64,000 nucleotides of DNA, taken from contig NZ_SMNA01000016.1 of NCBI RefSeq assembly GCF_004353825.1, positions 37,641 through 101,640 on the forward strand. The letters are read 5' to 3'. The position numbers were made by a program, and so were the translations under genes. Positions 26,667 through 34,582 of this stretch are shown here, in pieces. Origin of the DNA: Occultella glacieicola. GTDB taxonomy: Bacteria; Actinomycetota; Actinomycetes; Actinomycetales; Beutenbergiaceae. Numbering within the stretch: position 1 is the first letter of the stretch; every line of letters starts with the position of its first letter. Below the pieces are notes generated by a model that had not been told where the DNA came from, searched no databases, and saw only the letters and a program-made list of their open reading frames with translations.

Positions 26667-27733
26667 AGGGAGCCTCCGACGCGGTTGGTGCGAACGATGA
26701 GATAGATGAGGTACGGCGCCCCGAGCACGCCGGTGATGACGCCGACCGGGAACCGGGTGCCGAACGCGAACTGCCCGGCCAGGTCGGCCACGAGCACGAG
26801 CAGCGCGCCGACGCAGGCCGAGGGAACGAGCAGCGAACCGCCCGGGCCGACCAGGCGGGCCGCGATCGGACCGGAGAGGAAGGCGACGAACGCGATCGGC
26901 CCGGCGGCCGCCGTCGCGAACGAGATGAGCAGCACCGCGGCGACGATCAGGACCAGCCGGGTGCGCTCGGGCCGGGCGCCGAGGGCCGCGGCGGCGTCCT
27001 CGCCGAGCTGGAGCGCGGCGAGGTTGCGCGAGTGCGCGAGGAGGACCGGTACGAGCACGGCGGCGGCGATCAGCACCGTGACCGTCTCGGGCCAGCGGGT
27101 GCCGTTCAGGCTGCCGGTGAGCCAGCGGGTGGCCTCCTGCAGATCCCACTGCGCGGCCTGGGAGAGCACGTACGCGGTGACGCTGTCCAGCATCGCGGAG
27201 ATCCCGATGCCGATCAGGATCAGGCGGGTGCCGGCCACCCCGTCCTTGAACGCCAGCACGTACACGATCATCGCGACGGCGAGCCCGGCCACGATCGCGA
27301 AGACCGAGACCCCGGTCCCGCCCAGGGAGAGCATGACGATCGCGAACGCGGCCGCAGCGCTGGCCCCGGAGGAGATCCCGATGATGTCCGGGCTCGCCAG
27401 CGGGTTACGCAGCATCGTCTGGAAGGTGACCCCGGAGAGGCCGAAGCAGGCACCCGCGGCCACGGCGAGGACGGCTCGGGGCAGCCGCAGGGTGCCGACC
27501 GTGAACGAGGCCCCCGGCACGTCGTGCCCGAGGATCACGCCGATCACGTCGGCCGGCGGGTAGAACGTGCGCCCGACCATCAGGGTCACCGCGAAGATCG
27601 CGATGACGGCGACCGCGAGCACCGCGATGATCCTCCGACGGCGGGACGTGCGTCCGGTCCGGCCGCTGCGGACGGCCTCGAGGGTGCTGGTGGCCGGCCG
27701 GACGGCCGTTCGTGCCGTATCGGTCGCGGTCAC
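26663..27733 (-). CDS. Iron-siderophore ABC transporter permease, FepG/FecD type
   Basis: A 356-residue FecCD-family permease with about ten helices. It shows LRLPRAVLAVAAGACFGLSG, FQTMLRNPLASPDIIGISSGA (the conserved NPLAxPxxxGxxxGA block) and GPIAFVAFLSGPIAARL. The N-terminal ~35 residues are charged and cytosolic. GTG start overlapping the FepD stop by four bases, so translation is coupled. Confidence 0.94.
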   Translation of the reverse strand: MTATDTARTAVRPATSTLEAVRSGRTGRTSRRRRIIAVLAVAVIAIFAVTLMVGRTFYPPADVIGVILGHDVPGASFTVGTLRLPRAVLAVAAGACFGLSGVTFQTMLRNPLASPDIIGISSGASAAAAFAIVMLSLGGTGVSVFAIVAGLAVAMIVYVLAFKDGVAGTRLILIGIGISAMLDSVTAYVLSQAAQWDLQEATRWLTGSLNGTRWPETVTVLIAAAVLVPVLLAHSRNLAALQLGEDAAAALGARPERTRLVLIVAAVLLISFATAAAGPIAFVAFLSGPIAARLVGPGGSLLVPSACVGALLVLVADLAGQFAFGTRFPVGVITGVLGAPYLIYLIVRTNRVGGSL

Positions 27734-28779
27734 AGTTCGCGCACCTTCTGGCGGCGCACGATCGCGATGAAGAACGGGGCGCCGATGAGCGCGGTGACGA
27801 TGCCGACGGCGACCTCGCTCGGCCGCGCCGCGATCCGCCCGACGATGTCCGCGGCGGTCAGCAGCGCGGCACCGGTGACGGCGGAGAACGGCAGCAGCCA
27901 GCGGTGGTCGACGCCGACCAGCAGTCGGCACGCGTGCGGCACGACCAGCCCGACGAACCCGATCGGGCCGGTCACCGCCGTCGCCGCCCCGCACAGCACC
28001 ACCGCGCCGAGCGAGGACACCCCGCGCGCGATCGCGACCCGCTCGCCGAGCCCGGCCGCGACGTCGTCGCCGAGCGCGAGGGAGTTCAGGCCGCGGGCGC
28101 ACAGCAGGCAGATCGCGAACCCGGCGACCAGGAACGGCGCCACCTGCCCGATGGACGCGTACGTGGCCCCGCCGACGCCGCCGATCTGCCAGGACAGGGT
28201 GGCCTCCCCGACGTCGCCGCGGATGAGCCGGATGCCGCTGATGAACGAGGCGAGCGCGGCCGCCGTCGCGGCGCCGGCGAGGGCGAGCTTCAGCGGGGTG
28301 GCCCCGCCCCGGCCGAGGGACCCGATCACGTACACGGCGACGGCGGTGATCGCCGCCCCGGTGATGGCCACCCAGATGTAGCTGGACGCCGAGGTCAGGC
28401 CGAAGTAGGCGATGCCGACCACCACGGCGAGCGAGGCGCCCATGTTGATGCCCAGGATCCCCGGGTCGGCGAGTGGGTTCCGGGTCACGCCCTGCATCAC
28501 GGCACCGGAGACGCCGAGCGCCGCGCCGGTGATCACGGCGAGCAGCGTGCGCGGGATCCGCTTGGCCACCGCGCCCTGGTCGAACCCGTCGGTGCCGCCG
28601 CCGAGCGCCGCGAGCACGTCCGCGAGGTCGACGTCGCGGGACCCGATCAGGATCGAGGCCACCATCAGCCCCCCGAGGACGGCGAACACGGCCAGCAACC
28701 ACAGGCCGCGGGCGCGCCGCGGCCGCCGGCTCCGGGAGTCGGAGGCGGCGGCCGGGGCGCTGGTGGAGGTCGCGGTCAC
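27730..28779 (-). CDS. Iron-siderophore ABC transporter permease, FepD/FecC type
   Basis: A 349-residue FecCD permease partner with RIPRTLLAVITGAALGVSG, MQGVTRNPLADPGILGINMGA and GPIGFVGLVVPHACRLLVG. GTG start overlapping the binding-protein stop as GTGA. Pairs with the FepG-type permease. Confidence 0.94.
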   Translation of the reverse strand: MTATSTSAPAAASDSRSRRPRRARGLWLLAVFAVLGGLMVASILIGSRDVDLADVLAALGGGTDGFDQGAVAKRIPRTLLAVITGAALGVSGAVMQGVTRNPLADPGILGINMGASLAVVVGIAYFGLTSASSYIWVAITGAAITAVAVYVIGSLGRGGATPLKLALAGAATAAALASFISGIRLIRGDVGEATLSWQIGGVGGATYASIGQVAPFLVAGFAICLLCARGLNSLALGDDVAAGLGERVAIARGVSSLGAVVLCGAATAVTGPIGFVGLVVPHACRLLVGVDHRWLLPFSAVTGAALLTAADIVGRIAARPSEVAVGIVTALIGAPFFIAIVRRQKVREL

Positions 28780-29819
28780 TGGGCGGCGTCGGCCGCCTCA
28801 CCCAACAGGGCCAGGTAGTCGTCGAGGATCCAGGAGATGGACAGCGGGGTCGGGTTCGCCGCGGTGCCCAGCGGGCTGGTGCCCGGCAGGTTCACGATCG
28901 CCCCGTTCGCGACGGCGGGCATCTGGGACAGCAGCGGGTCCGCCTCGAGGGCGGTGACCAGCTCGTCGCCGCCGTAGGTGACGATGATGTCGACGTCGTT
29001 GAACGCATCGGCCTGCTCGGCGCTCTGGGTGAGGGCGAACTGGTCGGTCCCGGCCGACGCGGTGGCGACCGACTCCGGGGTGGTGAGGCCGAGGTCGTCG
29101 AAGAACAGGGCCCGGGTGTCGTGCGTGGTGTAGAAGCTGACCTCGCTCAGGTCGGTGGTGTCCACGTGGGTCAGGAACATCGCCGTGTGGCCCTCGAGCT
29201 GCGGGTACTCGGCGACGGCGTCGGCGATCTCGGTCTCGAGGTCGGCGATCAACTGCTCACCCTCGGCGGCCATGCCCATCGCGGTCGAGTTCACCTCGAT
29301 GATCTCGCGCCACGGGGTGGCCCACGGGGCGTCCGGGTAGGGCACCACCGGCGCGATCTCGCTGAGGGTGTCGTAGTCGTCCTGGGTCAGTCCGGAGTAC
29401 GCGGCCAGGATCACGTCCGGAGCGGTGTCCGCGACCGCCTCGAAGTCGATCCCGTCCGTCTCGTCGAAAAGCACCGGGGTCTCGCCGCCGAGTTCGGTCA
29501 GCTTCTCCTCGACCCACGGCAGCAGGCCGTCGCCGTCGTCGTCACCGAAGTTCGCCGCGGCCATGCCGACCGGGACCACGCCGAGGGCCAGCGGCACCTC
29601 GTGGTTGGCCCAGTTCACCGTGGCGACCCGCTCGGGCTGGGCCTCGATCGTGGTGGTGCCGAGCGCGTGTTCGATGACGATCGGGTACTCGCCGTCCGCA
29701 GCGGCCGGGGTCGGGTCGTTCTCGGCGGCACCGGAGGCGTTGCCGCCGGAGCCACAGGCGGCGAGGGTGAGGGCGGCCGCGGCGGCGACGGCGGCTGCGA
29801 GGGGGCGGTAGGAACGCAC
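28776..29819 (-). CDS. Iron-siderophore substrate-binding lipoprotein, FepB/FecB type
   Basis: A 347-residue binding protein with a lipoprotein signal (YRPLAAAVAAAAALTLAAC, lipobox LAAC) and the two-lobed periplasmic fold of ferric-siderophore receptors: ERVATVNWANHEVPLALGVVP and DVILAAYSGLTQDDYDTLSE. GTG start with GGAG about ten bases upstream. First gene of the operon, behind a DtxR/IdeR-like box, so it should be induced by iron limitation. Confidence 0.93.
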   Translation of the reverse strand: MRSYRPLAAAVAAAAALTLAACGSGGNASGAAENDPTPAAADGEYPIVIEHALGTTTIEAQPERVATVNWANHEVPLALGVVPVGMAAANFGDDDGDGLLPWVEEKLTELGGETPVLFDETDGIDFEAVADTAPDVILAAYSGLTQDDYDTLSEIAPVVPYPDAPWATPWREIIEVNSTAMGMAAEGEQLIADLETEIADAVAEYPQLEGHTAMFLTHVDTTDLSEVSFYTTHDTRALFFDDLGLTTPESVATASAGTDQFALTQSAEQADAFNDVDIIVTYGGDELVTALEADPLLSQMPAVANGAIVNLPGTSPLGTAANPTPLSISWILDDYLALLGEAADAAQ

Positions 29820-29899
29820 GGGGAAGTGACTCCACTCTCGGTGTGGGGATGATGGGGGGAGGGTCTGGCGTTAGCCTCGGTCGGACCGGGTCCGTCCAC

Positions 29900-29918
29900 T
29901 TAGGTATGGCGACCCTAA
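29900..29918. promoter_or_regulatory. DtxR/IdeR-like iron box upstream of the siderophore operon
   Basis: TTAGGTATGGCGACCCTAA matches 14 of 19 positions of the DtxR/IdeR consensus, with both outer arms (TTAGG and CCTAA) intact. It is 81 bp before the FepB start. Confidence 0.7.
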
Positions 29919-30004
29919 CACCGGGGGATTGCTCCCCACAACGTGCGCCCGTGAGGGTGCTGAGGTGGCGACCACTTCGACACTCTCGCGCGGGAGGTGG
30001 GCGG

Positions 30005-30853
30005 TCAGTGTCGCTTCGGCGCCTTCCAGTACCCGGAGAAGGTGACGTCGTCCTTCGCCATCCCGCCCCGGACCAGGTGCCGGCGCAATGCGACCGGGAG
30101 GGTTTGCTCGCCCGACACCCAGACGTAGGTCCCCGGCGTCGGCGCGGGTAGGGCCAGGGCCGCGTCGAGCACCGCGCGGCCGGGGGTGTCGTGGTGGTCG
30201 GCCTGGTTGGCACGGATCACCCAGGTGACCTCCACGCCGTCGGGCGCGTCGACGTCCTGGCGGTCGTCGGAGGCGGGGATCTCGATCAGGGCCCGGCCGG
30301 TGGTGGCCCGCGGCAGGGACTCCAGGATCCCGGCGATGGCGGGCAGTGCCGTCTCGTCCCCGACGAGCAGGACGGCCTCCGCCTGCGGCTCGGCCCGGAA
30401 GCCGATGCCCTCGTCCAGGATCGCGACCACATCGCCCGGTGCGCAGGTCTGCGCCCACGACGCGGCCGGACCGGCCGTCCCGTCCGCTGCGCTGCCGTGC
30501 AGCACGAAGTCGACGTCGAGCTCGGGGCCCTGCGGGCCGTCCGGCCGGTGGGCGCGCACCGTGTAGTTGCGCAGCACCGGGCGCTCGGTCTTCGCGTGGG
30601 TGAGGTACTTCAGGTAGCTGAACGTGTCCAGTTTGCTCGGCACCCAGCCCAGCGACTCGGGGTCCGTGATCGGGATGAACAGGCGGAACCACTGGTCGAA
30701 GCCCATCGGGACGAACTGCTCGATGTCCCCGCCGCCGAGCGTCACCCGGGCGAAGTTCGTGGAGATCCGCTCGGTGCGCAGCACCGTGAGGGTGACCAGC
30801 GTGGTGGTCTCCGGCTTCGAGCGCACCGCCGTCATGTTCGTGCGGACCACCAT
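30005..30853 (-). CDS. Siderophore-interacting protein (NAD(P)H-dependent ferric siderophore reductase, ViuB-like)
   Basis: A 282-residue cytosolic flavoprotein releasing iron from imported siderophores. The FAD motif is RNYTVRAHRP (RxYT), the central DFVLHG and the strand VLLVGDETALPAIAGIL are family hallmarks, and the end SGEQTLPVALRRHLVRGG holds the NAD(P)H-binding part. ATG with TCAGGAG upstream is chosen; long upstream extension lacks homology. It has its own iron box and probably its own transcript, just upstream of the FepBDGC operon. Confidence 0.93.
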   Translation of the reverse strand: MVVRTNMTAVRSKPETTTLVTLTVLRTERISTNFARVTLGGGDIEQFVPMGFDQWFRLFIPITDPESLGWVPSKLDTFSYLKYLTHAKTERPVLRNYTVRAHRPDGPQGPELDVDFVLHGSAADGTAGPAASWAQTCAPGDVVAILDEGIGFRAEPQAEAVLLVGDETALPAIAGILESLPRATTGRALIEIPASDDRQDVDAPDGVEVTWVIRANQADHHDTPGRAVLDAALALPAPTPGTYVWVSGEQTLPVALRRHLVRGGMAKDDVTFSGYWKAPKRH

Positions 30854-30874
30854 GGACTCCTGACCGATCGGGAC

Positions 30875-30893
30875 TGAGGCGAGGCTTACCTTA
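30875..30893. promoter_or_regulatory. DtxR/IdeR-like iron box upstream of the siderophore reductase
   Basis: TGAGGCGAGGCTTACCTTA matches 13 of 19 positions of the DtxR/IdeR consensus, 22 bp upstream of the reductase ATG. Consistent with co-regulation with the FepBDGC operon. Confidence 0.6.
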
Positions 30894-30911
30894 CTCGTCC
30901 GGCGAGGAAGC

Positions 30912-31565
30912 TCAAGCCTCGACGTCCACCCACTCCTGACCGAGCGCGCGGAGTTCGCCGGTACCCGCCGTCGCGGCCGCGACCCGGGCCGACAGTTCGG
31001 CCGCGTCACCGGACAGGCGCAGCACGGCCCGCTCGCCGTAGCCGACGTCCAGGACCGCCGTGCCCGGATGGCGGCGCAGTTCGGCCTCGACCCTGCCGGC
31101 GTCGGCGTGCGGCAGCGCGAGGGAGAACAGGTCCCGGCGCTCGCGCGCAACGAGCAGGCCGGCCGCCCCGGCCGTGTCGATCCCGGCGAGGACGGCGTCG
31201 GAGTAGGCGCGCACCAGGCCGCCCGCGCCCAGCAGCACGCCGCCGAAGTACCGGGTCACCACGGCCACGCAGTCCATCAGGTGCCGCCCGGTCAGCGCCT
31301 CGAGCATCGGCGCGCCCGCCGTGCCGGACGGTTCTCCGTCGTCGTTCGAGCGGCGCACCTGGCCGGGGTCGTCGGCGGCGCCGAGCACGAACGCCGAGCA
31401 GTGGTGCCGGGCGCCGTGGTGCTCCTTGCGGGCCTGCTCGACGGCGGCCCTCGCCATCTCCTCGTCGCGCACCCGGACGAGGCGGCAGAGGAAGCGGGAG
31501 CGCTTCACCTCGATCTCGGCGTCCACGCGGGCGCCGGGACCGCCGCGCAGGGTCAGACCGGTCAT
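30912..31565 (-). CDS. YigZ / IMPACT (UPF0029) family protein
   Basis: A 217-residue protein of the conserved YigZ family. N-terminal domain SRFLCRLVRVRDEEMARAAVEQ, HHCSAFVLG, SNDDGEPSGTAGAPMLEAL and VVTRYFGGVLLGAGGLVRAY are hallmarks; the C-terminal third fits the DUF1949 ferredoxin-like part. Eukaryotic IMPACT binds ribosome-associated GCN1; the bacterial role is unclear. It lies upstream of the siderophore reductase but is separated from it by an iron box. Confidence 0.93.
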   Translation of the reverse strand: MTGLTLRGGPGARVDAEIEVKRSRFLCRLVRVRDEEMARAAVEQARKEHHGARHHCSAFVLGAADDPGQVRRSNDDGEPSGTAGAPMLEALTGRHLMDCVAVVTRYFGGVLLGAGGLVRAYSDAVLAGIDTAGAAGLLVARERRDLFSLALPHADAGRVEAELRRHPGTAVLDVGYGERAVLRLSGDAAELSARVAAATAGTGELRALGQEWVDVEA

Positions 31566-31681
31566 CGGGACATTCTCCCGCTCCGGCGAGCCTCGGTGGC
31601 CGAGCGACGTCGCGGACGTGGCAACCTGGACGCCATGAGCCCCCGGTCGTCCCCTGGCACGTCCGCCTGGAGGGTGCCCGG

Positions 31682-32419
31682 GTGATGGTGGTGCCCGCCC
31701 TCCTCGCGGTCGTCGTCGGGGCCCTGCTGCAGCGACTCACGGGGATGGGTTTCGCGCTGGTGTCGGCACCGTTCCTGGTGCTGCTGCTCGGGCCGTTCGA
31801 CGGCGTCCTGGTCGCCAACGCCGGCGGCGCATTCTCCTCGTTGATCCTGCTGCGCCGGCTACGGTCCTGGATCGACTGGCACCGCTTCCGGTACCTGATG
31901 CCGGCGGCACTCGTGGGCATCGTGCCCGGCGCCTGGGTCGCACTGAACGTGCCGTCCCACGTCCTGGACCTCAGCATCGGGCTCATCGTCGTCCTCGGGA
32001 TGACCGCCTCGCTGATCGCGGCCCGCGCGGATGCGGCGTCCGGCACCCTGCCGATGCTCCTGCTCGGCGGTGCGTCCGGGTTCATGAACGTCACCGCGGG
32101 GGTGGGCGGTCCCGCGCTGAGCGTGTACGGCGTGGTCTCCCGCTGGTCGCAACTGTCGTTCGCGGCGACCCTGCAACCGCTGTTCCTGGTGATGGGGCTG
32201 GTCTCCCTCGGCGTCAAGTGGGCGGGGGAGCCCGCTGCGTTCGCGACCCTCGGTTGGCCGATCTGGCTCGGCGTGGCGGCCGCGGTGCTGGTCGGCCTGG
32301 CGTTGGGGACCGGGCTCGCGCGGTGGGTCGGCCCCGGCACGGCTCGGGTCGTCGTGATCGTGATGGCCTACGCCGGCGGCGTGGCCACCCTGCTGCGAGG
32401 ACTGTTCGCCGGCACCTGA
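31682..32419 (+). CDS. TSUP family (TauE/SafE) membrane transporter
   Basis: A 245-residue inner-membrane protein with seven to eight helices. Family marks are the N-terminal LLQRLTGMGFALVSAPFLVLLLGP repeat and its internal counterpart LLLGGASGFMNVTAGVGGPALSVY, typical of the TauE/SafE sulfite/organosulfonate exporter group. GGAGGG precedes a GTG, with an ATG one codon later also usable. Divergent from the YigZ gene. The substrate is not determinable. Confidence 0.9.
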   Translation: MMVVPALLAVVVGALLQRLTGMGFALVSAPFLVLLLGPFDGVLVANAGGAFSSLILLRRLRSWIDWHRFRYLMPAALVGIVPGAWVALNVPSHVLDLSIGLIVVLGMTASLIAARADAASGTLPMLLLGGASGFMNVTAGVGGPALSVYGVVSRWSQLSFAATLQPLFLVMGLVSLGVKWAGEPAAFATLGWPIWLGVAAAVLVGLALGTGLARWVGPGTARVVVIVMAYAGGVATLLRGLFAGT

Positions 32420-32580
32420 GGCCGATGTGCGCTGCGTCACACCGGCGTCCTGACCTGCGGGTTGGCCGCGCGGTCGATCGGCGTTCACCCGCGCGTCGAC
32501 GGGTGGCGCGCCTGAGTTCACCCTCGGCTCGTACGTTCTTCGAGGCCCGCGGAACACGCTCCGCGCCCTCAGGAGGAACC

Positions 32581-32619
32581 GTGTCCCGTCCGCACCACCA
32601 TCTCGGCATGCGTCCGTGA
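32581..32619 (+). CDS. Putative 12-residue leader peptide MSRPHHHLGMRP
   Basis: AGGAGG is followed after 4 bases by GTG and a 12-codon frame ending in TGA that overlaps the GTG start of the permease as GTGA. The permease itself has no ribosome site, so it would be translated by coupling to this leader. Three consecutive His codons (CAC CAC CAT) could sense histidyl-tRNA supply or stall ribosomes. The frame also continues upstream without a stop, so the case rests on the ribosome site and the overlap. Confidence 0.5.
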   Translation: MSRPHHHLGMRP

Positions 32620-33578
32620 GCGCGCTGACCAAGCCGCCGATCGCCGTCGGGAGGTCGAAGGCGGCGAAGCCGCCACAGCGACCCGTGACACCGGAACGGC
32701 GCCGCTCGAACCGGCGCGAGGCCATCCTGTTCCTCGCCCTGATCCTGCCGAACGTCGCGGCGATCGTGGTGTTCTCGTACTACCCGACGGCGTACAACTT
32801 CATCCTCAGCTTCGTGGACTGGGACCTCGTCGCCCCGTTCCCGGAGTGGGTCGGCCTGGAGAACTACCAGGACCTCCTGGCCAGTCCGCGGTTCGCCGAG
32901 GTGCTCCTGAACACTCTGCTGTTCACCCTGGTGGCGGTCGGTGGCACGCTGGTGCTCGGGCTCGGCGTCGGGCAACTGCTCGCACAGCGGCTGAAGTTCT
33001 CCGGGTTCGCCCGGACCATGGCGTTCGCCCCGCACATGCTGCCCGGCGCGGCGGTCGGCGTGCTCTGGCTGTTCATGTTCGACCCGACCTACGGCCTGAG
33101 CCGGTGGCTGTTCAACCTGATCGGCCTGGACTCCCCGAACTGGACCACCACGTCGGACTGGTCCCTGTGGGCGGTCATCATCGCGTACTCCTGGCAGCGC
33201 CTCGGCTTCGTGACGATCATCTACTACACGGCGATCCAGGACCTGCCGCAGGACGTCTACGAGGCCGCCGAGCTCGACGGCGCCCGCGGGCCGAAGCTGT
33301 TCTGGTACATCACCCGGCCGCTGCTCTCGCCGGTCACGTTCTTCCTGAGCGTCACCGGGATCATCAGCGCGGCGCAGGCCTTCGACATCATCGCCACGCT
33401 CACCGACGGTGGGCCGGGCTCGTCCTCGACGACCCTGAACTGGATGGTCTACGAGGAGGCGTTCAAGAAGTTCGACGTCGGCACCTCGGCCGCGGCGGCG
33501 ACCGTCCTGTTCCTCATCCTCCTCGTCGTCACGCTCATCCAGGCCCGCGCGCAGGGCAGGCAGGTGCACTACTCATGA
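32616..33578 (+). CDS. ABC transporter permease, carbohydrate/glycerol-3-phosphate type (UgpA/MalF-like)
   Basis: A 320-residue permease with six helices beginning REAILFLALILPNVAAIVVF and the EAA loop YEAAELDGARGPKLFWYITRPLL that docks the ATPase. The downstream glycerophosphodiesterase suggests glycerol-3-phosphate or glycerophosphodiester as cargo (inference). GTG start overlaps the leader stop. No ATPase gene lies in the operon, so a shared MsiK/UgpC-type ATPase elsewhere is needed. Confidence 0.92.
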   Translation: MSALTKPPIAVGRSKAAKPPQRPVTPERRRSNRREAILFLALILPNVAAIVVFSYYPTAYNFILSFVDWDLVAPFPEWVGLENYQDLLASPRFAEVLLNTLLFTLVAVGGTLVLGLGVGQLLAQRLKFSGFARTMAFAPHMLPGAAVGVLWLFMFDPTYGLSRWLFNLIGLDSPNWTTTSDWSLWAVIIAYSWQRLGFVTIIYYTAIQDLPQDVYEAAELDGARGPKLFWYITRPLLSPVTFFLSVTGIISAAQAFDIIATLTDGGPGSSSTTLNWMVYEEAFKKFDVGTSAAAATVLFLILLVVTLIQARAQGRQVHYS

Positions 33579-34510
33579 GCCTCGACGTCAAGCCCCCGGT
33601 CACCGCGCCGGCACCCACCTCGAGCACCGCGGACCTCTTCGACGGCGTCGTGGACGCCGTCCCGCGCAGCCCTAACCGCAAGGTCGTGCACAACCCGGCC
33701 CTACGCGTCCTGCAGTACCTGGCGCTCGCGCTCGTGGTGGCGGTGTTCGTGCTGCCGCTGTACTGGCTATTCAGCTCCGCGCTGAAGGCCGAGAACGAGA
33801 TCTACTCCTATCCGCTGCAGTGGATCCCGACCGTGCTGGAGCCGGAGAACTTCGCCGAGGCCTGGCGCTCGGCGCCGTTCGACCGGTTCTTCATCAACTC
33901 GATCATCACGACGTTCTTCGGCACCACCCTGGAGATCTCCCTCGCGATCCTGTCCGCCTACGCGTTCGCGTTCGTGCGGTTCCGGTTCAAGACTCCGCTG
34001 TTCCTGGTCATGATCGGCTCGCTGATGCTGCCCGGGCACGTCACGCTGCTGGTCAACTACATCACCGTGGGCCACCTGGGCTGGCTGAACACCTACGCCG
34101 GCCTGATCCTGCCCGGGATCGGCAGCGCGTTCGCGATGTTCCTCATATACCAGCAGATGCGGGTGGTGCCCGAGGAGATCGTGGACGCCGCGAAGATCGA
34201 CGGCGCCGCGCACCTGCGGCGGATGTGGTCCGTGGTGCTGCCGATGTGCCGCCCGATGATCCTCACCGGGACCCTGATCGTGATGTTCGGCAAGTGGAAC
34301 GACTTCGTCTGGCCGCTGATCGTGACGTCGACGGCGGACATGCGCACCCTGCCGATCGGGCTGATGTTCCTGCGCAGCCAGGAGGGCTACTCCAACTGGG
34401 GCTCGATCATGGCCGGCACCGTGATGGTCGCCCTGCCGATGCTCCTCGTCTTCTTCTTCGCCCAGAAGCGCATCATCGGCGGCATCGCCGCCGGTGCGCT
34501 CAAGGGCTGA
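33575..34510 (+). CDS. ABC transporter permease, carbohydrate/glycerol-3-phosphate type (UgpE/MalG-like)
   Basis: A 311-residue partner permease. After a ~45-residue cytosolic lead come LQYLALALVVAVFVLPLYWL, further helices, and the EAA loop VDAAKIDGAAHLRRMWSVVL, with the family's C-terminal MAGTVMVALPMLLVFFFAQK and QKRIIGGIAAGALKG ending. The ATG overlaps the previous stop as ATGA. Confidence 0.92.
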   Translation: MSLDVKPPVTAPAPTSSTADLFDGVVDAVPRSPNRKVVHNPALRVLQYLALALVVAVFVLPLYWLFSSALKAENEIYSYPLQWIPTVLEPENFAEAWRSAPFDRFFINSIITTFFGTTLEISLAILSAYAFAFVRFRFKTPLFLVMIGSLMLPGHVTLLVNYITVGHLGWLNTYAGLILPGIGSAFAMFLIYQQMRVVPEEIVDAAKIDGAAHLRRMWSVVLPMCRPMILTGTLIVMFGKWNDFVWPLIVTSTADMRTLPIGLMFLRSQEGYSNWGSIMAGTVMVALPMLLVFFFAQKRIIGGIAAGALKG

Positions 34511-34582
34511 GTTCCGCACCGCCACCAGACCTGAACAACCGGAACAACCTGAACCACCAGGCAAACCCCATTGGAGATCCGC

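Noticed and set aside
26663..28801. A single very long minus-strand frame of 712 codons
   Set aside because: Only the last ~356 codons encode the FepG-type permease; the upstream part is the shadow of the FepD gene and has no family features.
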